NCBI RefSeq assembly: GCF_015910445.1
Contig: NZ_CP048882.1
Coordinates: forward strand, 5,949,501 to 6,013,500
DNA from: Streptomyces bathyalis
GTDB lineage: Bacteria; Actinomycetota; Actinomycetes; Streptomycetales; Streptomycetaceae
Direction: 5' to 3'
DNA length: 64,000 nt
Part shown: piece after piece, positions 49,602 to 57,346 of the stretch
Layout: every line of letters begins with the position of its first letter
Numbering within the stretch: the stretch's first letter is position 1
Position numbers and translations under genes: made by a program
Notes under the pieces: model-generated
What the model saw: the letters and a program-made list of their open reading frames with translations, nothing else
Database searches by the model: none
Told to the model about the DNA's origin: nothing

Positions 49602-50696
49602 ATGAGTGCCGTTCCATCTTCCGGCTCTCCCGCCCCCGGAGCCTCTGGCCTGGGAGGTACCTCAGGAGGTCCGAAAACCTGGCCGGACGTACTGACATCG
49701 CTGCTCGCCGGTGAGGATCTCAGCGCCGACGCCACCGCGTGGGCGATGGACAACATCATGCGCGGCGAGGCCACCGACGCGCAGATCGCCGGTTTCGCGG
49801 TGGCGCTGCGGGCCAAGGGCGAGACGGTGGGGGAGATCTCGGGTCTCGTACGGGCGATGTACGCGCACGCGAACGTGATCGAGGTGCCGGGCCCGACCGT
49901 CGACATCGTCGGTACGGGCGGCGACAGGGCCCGTACGGTCAACATCTCCACGATGTCCGCGATCGTCGTCGCCGGGTGCGGTGCCAAGGTCGTCAAGCAC
50001 GGCAACCGTGCCGCCTCCAGCGCGAGCGGTGCCACGGACGTGCTGGAAAAGCTGGGCGTCAATCTGGAGTTGAGCCCGCAGCGCGTGGCCGAGGTGGCCT
50101 CGGAGGCGGGGATCACATTCTGCTTCGCCGTGAAGTTCCACCCGTCGTTGCGCCATGTGGCCAACGCGCGGGGCGAGTTGGGCATCCCCACCTCGTTCAA
50201 CTTCCTCGGCCCGCTGACGAACCCCGCACGTGTACGGGCTCAGGCGACGGGGGTCGCCAATCCCCGCATGGCGCCCATCATGGCCGGCGTGCTGGCCGAA
50301 CGCGGCTCGTCCGCCCTTGTCTTCCGCGGCGACGACGGGCTGGACGAGCTGACGACCACCGCCACGTCCACGGTGTGGGTCGTACGGGACGGGGCGGTGC
50401 GCGAGGAGTCCTTCGACCCGCGTGACGTCGGCCTCGACATCGTGCCCGTCGAAGCGCTGCGCGGCGCCGACGCCGCCTACAACGCCGATGTGGCCCGCGC
50501 TCTGCTGGACGGCGAGCACGGCCCCGTGCGGGACGCCGTGCTGCTCAACTCCGCCGCGGCACTCGTCGCTCTCGAACCGGGAGACGCCCCGCTGACGGAG
50601 CAGATCCGCGTGGCGATGGGCAGGGCGGCCGAGTCGGTCGACAGCGGCGCCGCGCGTGCCGCGCTGGACCGCTGGGTGACTGCCAGCCATATGTGA
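49602..50696 (+). CDS. trpD: Anthranilate phosphoribosyltransferase
   Basis: A 364-residue enzyme that transfers phosphoribosyl from PRPP to anthranilate in tryptophan synthesis. PRPP/Mg motif VDIVGTGGDRARTVNIST (about residue 100), KHGNRAASSASGATDVLEKL (about 130), HPSLRHVANARGELGIPTSF and NFLGPLTNPA are all present; the late motif GDDGLDELTT holds the second metal site. The N-terminal 25 residues are Ser/Gly/Pro-rich and variable. ATG with AGGAGG five bases upstream. It stands apart from other trp genes, as usual in streptomycetes. Confidence 0.96.
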   Translation: MSAVPSSGSPAPGASGLGGTSGGPKTWPDVLTSLLAGEDLSADATAWAMDNIMRGEATDAQIAGFAVALRAKGETVGEISGLVRAMYAHANVIEVPGPTVDIVGTGGDRARTVNISTMSAIVVAGCGAKVVKHGNRAASSASGATDVLEKLGVNLELSPQRVAEVASEAGITFCFAVKFHPSLRHVANARGELGIPTSFNFLGPLTNPARVRAQATGVANPRMAPIMAGVLAERGSSALVFRGDDGLDELTTTATSTVWVVRDGAVREESFDPRDVGLDIVPVEALRGADAAYNADVARALLDGEHGPVRDAVLLNSAAALVALEPGDAPLTEQIRVAMGRAAESVDSGAARAALDRWVTASHM

Positions 50697-50815
50697 CACC
50701 GGAGTGCCGCTGAGTCTCCGCCCCCTGGGCCCCGGTCCAGGGGGCGCCCGCACGTCCGTCCGGGATACGGACTAGGTGGCGGAGCCCGCGGCACGGTGTG
50801 CCATACTTCCCGCCA

Positions 50816-50936
50816 GGTCACGAGCGACAGCGATCAAGGCCCCGGCCCGCTGTCCGGCAACCCTCCTTCCGTGGTGGGGTGCCCCGGGTGATGACCGGGC
50901 CGTACGACAGCAGGGTCGTGCGGCAAGCACGGATCC
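50816..50936 (+). promoter_or_regulatory. SAM-IV riboswitch
   Basis: The leader of the downstream PLP gene folds as a SAM-IV aptamer. GGTCA (50816-50820) closes with TGACC (50892-50896). The core has ATCAAGGCCCCGG, CCGGCAACCCTCC (50854-50866) and GGTGGGGTGCCCCGGGTGA (50873-50891). A downstream hairpin CCGTACGAC/GTCGTGCGG (50900-50923) is followed by GCAAGCACGGATCC, which supplies the pseudoknot typical of class IV. It closely resembles the recalled mycobacterial SAM-IV structure. SAM binding should lower expression of the gene that starts 66 bases later. Confidence 0.9.
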
Positions 50937-51002
50937 CTCTTCCCCTGCCTTCGGCGGGGAGGCGTATGCCCAGGGGTCCCCGGCATTCGAGGGAGACTTC
51001 GC

Positions 51003-52514
51003 ATGAGCCTGCTCATCGCGTCCGCCACCGACCGTCCCGCGCCGGCCCGCGAGGCCGTTCCGGAGCCCACGTCCGTCACCGCCCCCGCCCCTGCCCCCGC
51101 CTCCGCGCCCCTGCCGGTGCTGGGCCTGGATGTGCGCGCGCCGCTCGCGACGGGCGGTGAACTCCCTTACGCCGCACTGGACTACGCCGCGAGCGCGCCC
51201 GTGCTGCGCAGCGTGTGGGAGGACGTCGCCGCGTACGCCCCGTACTACGGCAGCGTGCACCGTGGCGCCGGCTACCTCTCCCAGCACTCCACCGCCGTCT
51301 TCGAGCGGAGCCGCGCCACCGTGGCGCGCTTCCTCGGCTGCCGCAGCACGGACCAGGTCGTCTTCACCCGCTCCACCACGGATTCGCTCAACCTGCTGGC
51401 GTCGGCGCTGCCTGAGGGCACGCGTGTATTCGTCTTCGAGACGGAGCACCACGCGTCGCTCCTCCCGTGGCAGGCGGCCGGTGCGCGGACAGTCCTCCTG
51501 GACGCACCGCGCTCGGCCGGACAGGCCGTCGGGACGCTGGAGCGTGCGCTGGCAGCGGCGCCCGAAGGCCCGAAGCTGGTCTGCGTGACGGGTGCGTCCA
51601 ACGTCACGGGCGAGATCTGGCCCGTACGCCGGCTGGCCGCCGCGGCGCACCGGTACGGAGCCCGGATCGTGCTGGACGCGGCGCAACTCGTACCGCACCG
51701 CCCCGTGCACATCGGCGAACTGGACGTCGACTGGGTGGCGTTCTCCGGGCACAAGCTGTACGCGCCGTTCGGGGCCGGGGTGCTGGCGGGCCGTTCCGAC
51801 TGGCTGGACGCCGCCGAGCCCTACCTGGCCGGCGGCGGGGCCAGCCGCAAGGTCGCGCGGGACGCGGACGGCGGCGTCGAGGTGGAGTGGCAGAACGGAC
51901 CGGCCCGTCACGAGGCCGGGTCGCCGAATGTGATCGGCGCGTACTCCATTGCCTCCGCCTGCGAGGCGCTCACCGGTGCGGGGTTCCCGGAACTGGCCGC
52001 GCGCGAGGGGGAGTTGACCACGAAGCTGCTGGCGGGCCTGTCGGAGCTGCCCGGAGTGAAGGTGCTCTCGCTCTTCGGCGTGGACGACGAGAGCGCGCCG
52101 TCCGATGCCAGGGCAGAGGCGGAGCGCAGGGTCGGCGTCGTCTCCTTCGTCATCGAGGGCTGGAGCAGCGCGCACGTCGCCGCCGCCCTCTCCGCCGAGT
52201 ACGGCATCGGTGTACGCGACGGCCTCTTCTGCGCGCATCCGCTGGTGCGCGCGCTGCTGGGCGCCCGGAGCGAGGACCCCGGCGAGTGCGGTGCGCCCGA
52301 GGGACGCTCGCTGAACGCCGTACGGGTGAGCATCGGCGCGGGGACACCGGAGGAGCACGTGGAGAGGTTCGTACGGGCCGTGCGCGAACTCGTACGTGAC
52401 GGCGCCCGTCTGCGCTACCGCACGGAGGACGGGCGCTGCGTTCCGGAGACCGGCACCCTCCCGGAGACGGGCACCCTCCCGGAGACCGCCGCCCGGGGTG
52501 TGCTCAGCGCCTGA
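51003..52514 (+). CDS. Class V aminotransferase-fold PLP enzyme (SufS/CsdA-like) under SAM-IV control
   Basis: A 503-residue PLP-dependent enzyme. After a Pro/Ala-rich leader of about 45 residues come LDYAASAPVLRSVWEDVAAY, QVVFTRSTTDSLNLLASALP, ETEHHASLLPWQAAG, RIVLDAAQLVPHRPVHI (PLP Asp) and the Schiff-base lysine in AFSGHKLYAPFGAGVLAG (about 250). The C-terminal domain contains VRDGLFCAHPLVRALLG, with a Cys where desulfurases carry the persulfide Cys. Sulfur chemistry (desulfurase or C-S lyase) is therefore plausible and fits SAM repression. The C-terminus holds an 18-base tandem repeat (PETGTL). It might act in cysteine/methionine recycling; substrate unknown. Confidence 0.85.
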   Translation: MSLLIASATDRPAPAREAVPEPTSVTAPAPAPASAPLPVLGLDVRAPLATGGELPYAALDYAASAPVLRSVWEDVAAYAPYYGSVHRGAGYLSQHSTAVFERSRATVARFLGCRSTDQVVFTRSTTDSLNLLASALPEGTRVFVFETEHHASLLPWQAAGARTVLLDAPRSAGQAVGTLERALAAAPEGPKLVCVTGASNVTGEIWPVRRLAAAAHRYGARIVLDAAQLVPHRPVHIGELDVDWVAFSGHKLYAPFGAGVLAGRSDWLDAAEPYLAGGGASRKVARDADGGVEVEWQNGPARHEAGSPNVIGAYSIASACEALTGAGFPELAAREGELTTKLLAGLSELPGVKVLSLFGVDDESAPSDARAEAERRVGVVSFVIEGWSSAHVAAALSAEYGIGVRDGLFCAHPLVRALLGARSEDPGECGAPEGRSLNAVRVSIGAGTPEEHVERFVRAVRELVRDGARLRYRTEDGRCVPETGTLPETGTLPETAARGVLSA

Positions 52515-52573
52515 GTGCCGTCAGGGCCGTCCGGTGCGGCCCCGGGGCGCGCGCCGCAAGCGGGGCCGCGCCC

Positions 52574-52855
52574 TCAGGCGTCCAGGCCGATGGCGAAGGC
52601 CGACTCCAGGTCGTGCTGCGAGTAGGTGCGGAAGGCGATGTGGGTCTCCGTGGAGAGCACGCCCGGCACCTTGCTGATCCGGCCGGGAATGACGTCCGCC
52701 AGGTCGTCGTGCCTGGCCACACGCACCATCGCGATCAGATCGTGAGCACCGGTGACCGAGTAGACCTCGCTGACGCCCTCGAGCGCCGCGATCTGCTCGG
52801 CGATCTCGGGGATGCGTTCGGGGCTGGTCTTGAGGAGCACGATCGAGGTGATCAC
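52574..52855 (-). CDS. Lrp/AsnC ligand-binding (RAM) domain protein without HTH
   Basis: A 93-residue stand-alone RAM domain: ITSIVLLKTSPERIPEIAEQ, IAALEGVSEVYSVTGAHDLI and a late strand THIAFRTYSQHDLESAF. There is no DNA-binding helix-turn-helix. Such proteins oligomerise and bind amino acids, and may modify full Lrp regulators. The GTG at 52855 overlaps the rhomboid stop (GTGA) with GGGAGA nine bases upstream, so it is translationally coupled to the rhomboid gene. Confidence 0.88.
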   Translation of the reverse strand: MITSIVLLKTSPERIPEIAEQIAALEGVSEVYSVTGAHDLIAMVRVARHDDLADVIPGRISKVPGVLSTETHIAFRTYSQHDLESAFAIGLDA

Positions 52856-53562
52856 GGTGTGGACTCTCCCTGGGTCGCCGGAGCGGGCGTGCCCACTGTA
52901 GCCGTACGGAAACGGCGGAAACGCGCCCATGCGTAGAGGAAGCCGAGGGTGAATCCGACCACATGGGCGAGGTAGGCCACGCCCGGTCCGTCGGTGTCCC
53001 CGCGGGCCGCGATCCACTGCAGGGCGAGCCAGAAGACGAGCACCACCCAGGCGGGGAATCGCAGCGGCAGGAAGTAGAGGAACGGGAAGAGGCTGGTGAC
53101 CCGTGCCCTCGGATGGAGGTAGAGGAACGCCCCCAGCACGCCCGAGACCGCGCCGGACGCCCCGACCAGGGTCTCCCCCGACTGGCTGTGCGCCGCCGCG
53201 TAGCAGAGCATGGCGATGTAGCCGACGCTCACATAGCAGACGGCGAAGCGCAGGCGGCCCATGAGCATCTCCACCGGGCCGCCGAAGACATGGAGAAAGA
53301 GCAGATTCCCCAGCAGGTGCAGCCAGCTCGCGTGCAGGAAGAGCGCGGTCAGAGGCGTGACGAACGGCCGCAGGGCACCGCTCCACAGAGTGCGAGGGAC
53401 GACGCCCCAGTGGTTGAAGTACGCGGCTTGCGCCCGGTGCAGGGACGTGCCGCTGCCGTGGCCGGGCAGAAAACCCGAGGCCGGGCCGGTGAGGAAGATC
53501 ACGGTGCACAGGATGATGAGCGCACAGGTCACGACGGGAATCTTCGGCACGGTGCGGTTCAT
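52852..53562 (-). CDS. Rhomboid family intramembrane serine protease
   Basis: A 236-residue polytopic protease with about six helices. Catalytic Ser is in LVGASGAVSGVLGAFLYLHP (about 137) and catalytic His in YLAHVVGFTLGFLYAW (about 198); the oxyanion-side HLLGNLLFLHVFGGPVEMLM carries the conserved His and Asn. The N-terminal loop is followed by PFVTPLTALFLHASWLH. It cleaves transmembrane substrates, none of which can be named. The Lrp-like RAM gene follows with overlapping codons; the upstream side is divergent from a zinc-ribbon gene. Confidence 0.93.
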   Translation of the reverse strand: MNRTVPKIPVVTCALIILCTVIFLTGPASGFLPGHGSGTSLHRAQAAYFNHWGVVPRTLWSGALRPFVTPLTALFLHASWLHLLGNLLFLHVFGGPVEMLMGRLRFAVCYVSVGYIAMLCYAAAHSQSGETLVGASGAVSGVLGAFLYLHPRARVTSLFPFLYFLPLRFPAWVVLVFWLALQWIAARGDTDGPGVAYLAHVVGFTLGFLYAWARFRRFRTATVGTPAPATQGESTP

Positions 53563-53720
53563 GATGATTCGGCCACTGGGCAGGCTCCTCGGGACACACG
53601 CTGTGCGGCAGGGTCATAGGGTTACGTCAGGCGATGCTGCGCTTTCGTCGGGTTACCGCACGCGCACGTGGTCGCACCGCAGCGAAGCCCGCGAACGCTC
53701 GAAGGAATGAGGTCGAATCC

Positions 53721-53960
53721 ATGTCGGTCCCCAAGCCCACGGCCGGAACCCGGTGGCGTTGCACACTCTGCGGCAATCTGACGCGCTTCGACGTGACGCG
53801 CTCCAGCAGGGTCGTCGAGTACGTCCACCTGGACCTGGCCGGTGAGCCGCGGGTCGAGGAGCAGGAGGTGCTCAGTGAGAGCATCGAATCCGTGCGCTGC
53901 CGGTGGTGCGACGCCGCCGACCAGGTCGAGCTCGTGGACCGGCCGGGCGCCCAGGTCTGA
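53721..53960 (+). CDS. Small zinc-ribbon protein
   Basis: A 79-residue protein with two CxxC knuckles, RWRCTLCGNLTRFDV (about residues 12-16) and VRCRWCDAADQVEL (about 58-62), which should bind one zinc ion. Between them is TRSSRVVEYVHLDLAGEP. The overall form resembles rubredoxin-like or transcription-factor-type ribbons. ATG at 53721; GAAGGA lies about 18 bases before, so the ribosome site is weak. It ends 20 bases before the NYN gene and is probably co-transcribed with it. Function unknown. Confidence 0.8.
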   Translation: MSVPKPTAGTRWRCTLCGNLTRFDVTRSSRVVEYVHLDLAGEPRVEEQEVLSESIESVRCRWCDAADQVELVDRPGAQV

Positions 53961-53979
53961 GAAACGGCAGGTGTGAACG

Positions 53980-55431
53980 GTGGTGGATGGGAGTGCCGAC
54001 GGCTCGGAGCGCGAGCCGCCGGTGCCGGGTGCCGAGCCTCCACCGGAGACGGACGCAGGTCCCGTCGCCGGTGAGGGCGAAGATGAGCCCAGGCCCGCCG
54101 GTCCGCCGCGCTCCGAGGAGGCCGAACCCTTCGACAGGCCGCTGCCCGAGAAGGTCCGCCGCAGGGTGGTGTCCCTCACGGGCGACGCGCTGGGCGGCCT
54201 GACCATCGCCGAACTGCCCGCCCCGTTGCGCCAGTACGCACGTTTCACCCCGCAGCGCCGCATCAAATTCGGCGCCAACGCGATGGCGGCGGCACTCGAG
54301 AGCGAACCCGCGTTCCGCGAGCGGATCGCCGAGCAGCTGCGCGAGCGCTTCCCCGAGCTCACCGAGGCGCTGACTTCGGGCACGCCCCCGCCCGCCGCCG
54401 ATCCCGTGGACGTGGCGGCCGTGGCGTACGTGCTGCGTCCTGTGGACTGGCCCAAGCTCGTCGCCGCGGCAGGCGAGGAGGCCCAGCGCGCGCAGGCCGA
54501 ACGCGCCGGTGAGGAGGCCCAGCGCGAACTGGCCAGGCTCCGCGGCGAACTGGCCGAGGCGCGCACCGCGGCGCGTACGGAGGCCGAACGTGGTCGCGGC
54601 GAACTGGAGTCGGTGCGCAAGGAGCTGGAGGTGACCCAGCGGAAGCTGCGCAGCGCCCAGAGCGATGTGAAGCGCGGCGAGGCGGAGGTGCGCAAGACGC
54701 GGGCCGAGCTCGAGGAGCTGCGCTCCTCGGCGGCCGCGGAGAAGTCGGCGGCCGAGAGCGAGAGCCGCCGGCTGCGCACCCGGCTCTCGGAAGCGGAGTC
54801 CGCGCTGGAGGCCGGACGCCGTGCCGCCCGCGAGGGGCGCAGCGTGCAGGACATGCGGGTGCGGCTGCTGCTGGACAGCGTGCTGGACGCCGCACAGGGC
54901 CTCCGTCGCGAGCTGGCGCTTCCTCCCACGACGAGCCGGCCCGCCGACACCGTCGACGCCGTCGAACCCGGGCGCATGACCCCGCGCGACATCGCTGCGC
55001 GTGCCCTGTCCGAGACCGATCCGGAACTTCTCGACCAGCTCCTCGCGCTACCGCAGTCGCATCTGGTCGTCGACGGCTACAACGTCACCAAGACCGGCTA
55101 TCCCACGATGCCCCTGGACAAGCAGAGGCTGAGGCTGCTCGGGGGGCTGGCGGGCCTCGCCGCCCAGTCCGGTGCCGAGGTCACATGCGTCTTCGACGGG
55201 GCCGAACTCGCCGCGCCCGTGCTGCTGGCGCCCCCGCGGGGCGTGCGCGTCCTCTTCAGCAAGCCGGGGGAGACCGCCGACGAGCTCATCCGGCGACTCG
55301 TGCGGGCGGAGCCTCCGGGACGTGCCGTGGTGGTCGTCTCCTCGGACCGTGAGGTGGCGGACGGCTGCGCGGCGGCCGGAGCCCGCCCGGTCGCCTCGGC
55401 CCTCCTTCTGCGCCGTCTCGGACGCACCTAG
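53980..55431 (+). CDS. NYN-domain (PIN-like) protein with coiled coil, probable RNase
   Basis: A 483-residue protein. Residues 1-60 are disordered. Residues 60-170 form a conserved globular part (PLPEKVRRRVVSLTGDALGG, PAPLRQYARFTPQRRIKFG). Residues about 170-310 are a long Glu/Arg/Ala coiled coil (ELARLRGELAEARTAARTEA). The C-terminal third is a YacP/NYN domain: LVVDGYNVTKTGYPTMPLD (first catalytic Asp), VTCVFDGAELA, and VVVVSSDREVADGC. NYN domains are metal-dependent ribonucleases. GTG start at 53980. It follows the zinc-ribbon gene closely. Confidence 0.88.
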   Translation: MVDGSADGSEREPPVPGAEPPPETDAGPVAGEGEDEPRPAGPPRSEEAEPFDRPLPEKVRRRVVSLTGDALGGLTIAELPAPLRQYARFTPQRRIKFGANAMAAALESEPAFRERIAEQLRERFPELTEALTSGTPPPAADPVDVAAVAYVLRPVDWPKLVAAAGEEAQRAQAERAGEEAQRELARLRGELAEARTAARTEAERGRGELESVRKELEVTQRKLRSAQSDVKRGEAEVRKTRAELEELRSSAAAEKSAAESESRRLRTRLSEAESALEAGRRAAREGRSVQDMRVRLLLDSVLDAAQGLRRELALPPTTSRPADTVDAVEPGRMTPRDIAARALSETDPELLDQLLALPQSHLVVDGYNVTKTGYPTMPLDKQRLRLLGGLAGLAAQSGAEVTCVFDGAELAAPVLLAPPRGVRVLFSKPGETADELIRRLVRAEPPGRAVVVVSSDREVADGCAAAGARPVASALLLRRLGRT

Positions 55432-55860
55432 AACCACCGGGCCCACTTCCCACGCCGTCCGACACGGCAGCCTTGCGCATCCCTGCGGCACACCTCTGAG
55501 CCCAGGAGCCGTCGGGCCGAACGGCGGCCTCTTGCCCGGCACATGGTGATCCCGGCCGGGAGCGGGGTCGGGACTGCCGCCGCCGGACGAGGATGTGCCC
55601 GGCCGACGTATGTGCCCAACTGGCGCCGCGAAGGGACGACCTGCACGAACCCGGCGTCGTGGTCCACCGAGGGACGGTTCCGGCTTCACGTTCCTCACGC
55701 CGCCGTCACAGCGGCGTCCAACGACGGGCATGCGCAGGGCACGTCGCCGGCGGCAGGCTCCAATCGGGGCCTCTCGGGCCCGCGTTCGCACCGCTGCGTG
55801 ACCCCGTCATCGCTCCCTGTGCGATGTGAGTAAAGAATCTGCTCCTGTGACGGGTTTTTT
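55432..55860. other. Intergenic stretch before the NlpC/P60 promoter; no gene seen
   Basis: Several short frames cross this region but have no domain content. CCCGTCA (55803-55809) and TGACGGG (55848-55854) followed by six T (55855-55860) form a terminator-like structure with a long loop for the NYN transcript. Confidence 0.4.
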
Positions 55861-55871
55861 CTGAGAGTGAT

Positions 55872-55900
55872 TTGATCCGACGATTACCCGTGGCTAATGT
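55872..55900 (+). promoter_or_regulatory. Promoter of the first NlpC/P60 gene
   Basis: TTGATC (55872-55877) and TAATGT (55895-55900) are spaced by 17 bases, a good vegetative promoter. Transcription would start near 55908, giving a leader of about 135 bases that covers the candidate riboswitch. Confidence 0.65.
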
Positions 55901-55903
55901 CTG

Positions 55904-56021
55904 GCCCCGAACCTCCGCACGTTTGGCCGTCCATCCGGGGCGGCGGCGGAGGACCGCCTCGTTCCGCGGAGCCTCGCCCATGGCGAAGTGGAGCCGGAGT
56001 GTCAGTCCGGCAGGCGGCTGA
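55904..56021 (+). promoter_or_regulatory. Candidate c-di-AMP (ydaO/yuaA) riboswitch
   Basis: The leader contains CCCCGAACC near its 5' end, GGGGCGGCGGCGGAGGACCG in the middle, CATGGCGAAGT where the class has GGGGTGAATC, and CGGCAGGCGGCTGAGG near the 3' end where the class has TCGCAGGCG. Order and spacing follow the ydaO consensus as recalled, and streptomycete cell-wall hydrolase genes are known to carry this element. The middle segment is shorter than the consensus, so the call needs covariance scoring. Confidence 0.6.
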
Positions 56022-56041
56022 GGAAGAAGGAGCTCGCCCCA

Positions 56042-57073
56042 GTGGCGTCCCACCGTCGACCCAAGCAGCCCAGCCGTACCCGCCGCGTCACCGTGCTCAC
56101 GGCAACCGCCGCCGCGGCAGTGGCCCTCACCACGCAGGGCGCGCAAGCCGAACCCAAGGCCTCCAAGAAGGAGGTCAAGGAGAAGGTCGACAAGCTCTAC
56201 GAAGAGGCCGAAGGCGCGACGGAGAAGTACAACGGCGCCAAGGAGAAGCAGAACAAGCTGGAGAAGGAGGTCGCGAACCTCCAGGACAGCGTGGCGCGTG
56301 GGCAGGACGACCTCAACGACATGCGCAACGGCCTCGGTTCGATGGCCACGGCGCAGTACCGCACCGGCGGTGTGGACCCGTCCGTGCAGCTCTTCCTCTC
56401 CTCGGACCCGGACAGCTACCTCGACAAGGCCTCCACGCTCGACCAGTTGAGCAGCAAGCAGGCCGAGGCGCTGAAGAAGATCCAGACGAAGCAGCGCAAC
56501 CTGGCGCAGCAGCGCCAGGAGGCCGCGGACAAGCTCAAGGACCTGGCCGACACCCGCAAGGAGCTCGGCGAGAAGAAGAAGGGCATCCAGGCGAAGCTCT
56601 CCAAGGCTCGCGGTCTCCTCAACAAGCTGACCGCGGGCGACCGCGCGCGTCTCGCCGCGGAGCAGGCGAGAGCCGACCGCGCCTCCGCCTCGCGCGTGGA
56701 TCTCGGCAGCGACGCCTCCGCCTCGCAGCGGGCCGCGGCCGCGCTCTCCGCCGCCAAGAGCAAGATAGGTTCGCCGTACGTGTGGGGGGCGACCGGTCCC
56801 AGCTCCTTCGACTGCTCCGGCCTCACCTCCTGGGCGTACAAGCAGGCCGGCGTCTCGCTGCCGCGCACCTCCCAGGCCCAGGCCGGCGCCGGAACCCAGA
56901 TCGGCCGCGGCGCACTCGCCCCCGGCGACCTGGTCATCTTCTACGGCGACCAGCACCACATCGGCTTCTACGCGGGCAACGGGCAGATCCTGCACGCCCC
57001 CAAGCCGGGTGCCGGTGTGCGCTACGAGTCGATCAACAACATGCCGTTCCAGTTCGGCGTGCGGATCGGCTGA
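56042..57073 (+). CDS. NlpC/P60 cell-wall endopeptidase with coiled-coil domain (copy 1)
   Basis: A 343-residue secreted hydrolase. A basic start and signal sequence (VTVLTATAAAAVALTTQG, ending about residue 36) precede a long coiled coil (about 37-205, VKEKVDKLYEEAEGATEKYN and onward), like RipA/CwlO-type proteins. The catalytic NlpC/P60 domain (about 225-343) has SPYVWGATGPSSFDCSGLT (Cys about 257), HHIGFYAGNGQILHAP (catalytic His pair). It should cut the peptidoglycan stem peptide, probably gated by the coiled coil and FtsEX-like partners. GTG at 56042 has AAGGAG nine bases upstream. It is the gene under the candidate c-di-AMP riboswitch. Confidence 0.93.
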   Translation: MASHRRPKQPSRTRRVTVLTATAAAAVALTTQGAQAEPKASKKEVKEKVDKLYEEAEGATEKYNGAKEKQNKLEKEVANLQDSVARGQDDLNDMRNGLGSMATAQYRTGGVDPSVQLFLSSDPDSYLDKASTLDQLSSKQAEALKKIQTKQRNLAQQRQEAADKLKDLADTRKELGEKKKGIQAKLSKARGLLNKLTAGDRARLAAEQARADRASASRVDLGSDASASQRAAAALSAAKSKIGSPYVWGATGPSSFDCSGLTSWAYKQAGVSLPRTSQAQAGAGTQIGRGALAPGDLVIFYGDQHHIGFYAGNGQILHAPKPGAGVRYESINNMPFQFGVRIG

Positions 57074-57212
57074 GCTCCCGCTTCCTGACCACTGCTTCCG
57101 GAGTCGTGCGGACTCCGCAGCACCATGGGCCACTCCGGCAACACGCGCGTCATCTCGCCTACAGGACACAGTCGTTCGTCCGGGTGAAAGCGAACACGCC
57201 GGAATGACCCCT

Positions 57213-57247
57213 GACCCCGCCGTTGACCTGCGTCGATCGGCGGGGTC
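57213..57247 (+). terminator. Hairpin between the two NlpC/P60 genes
   Basis: GACCCCGCCG (57213-57222) and CGGCGGGGTC (57238-57247) pair perfectly around a 15-base loop, 140 bases past copy 1 and 100 bases before copy 2. It suggests the two genes are transcribed separately. Confidence 0.6.
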
Positions 57248-57346
57248 CGCGCAAATGTCCGGGCTGTCGCGCCGCGCGCGGTGCGTGGAACCTTCCTGGC
57301 GGTACGGCTAGATTCGCCGCGCCGTAACGGAAGGAGCACGTCCCCA

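Noticed and set aside
52440..52500. Sortase-type LPETG sorting signal in the SAM-IV-linked PLP enzyme
   Set aside because: The string arises from an 18-base tandem repeat; there is no signal peptide, and no hydrophobic helix or charged tail follows it.
55543..55833. Small open frames before the NlpC/P60 promoter
   Set aside because: No ribosome site, no domain, and sequence typical of high-GC chance frames.
57286..57314. SigE-type (GGAACC) promoter for NlpC/P60 copy 2
   Set aside because: GGAACC is present, but the expected -10 (CGTC/TCT-type) is not at the right spacing; TAGATT there fits a vegetative -10 only weakly.
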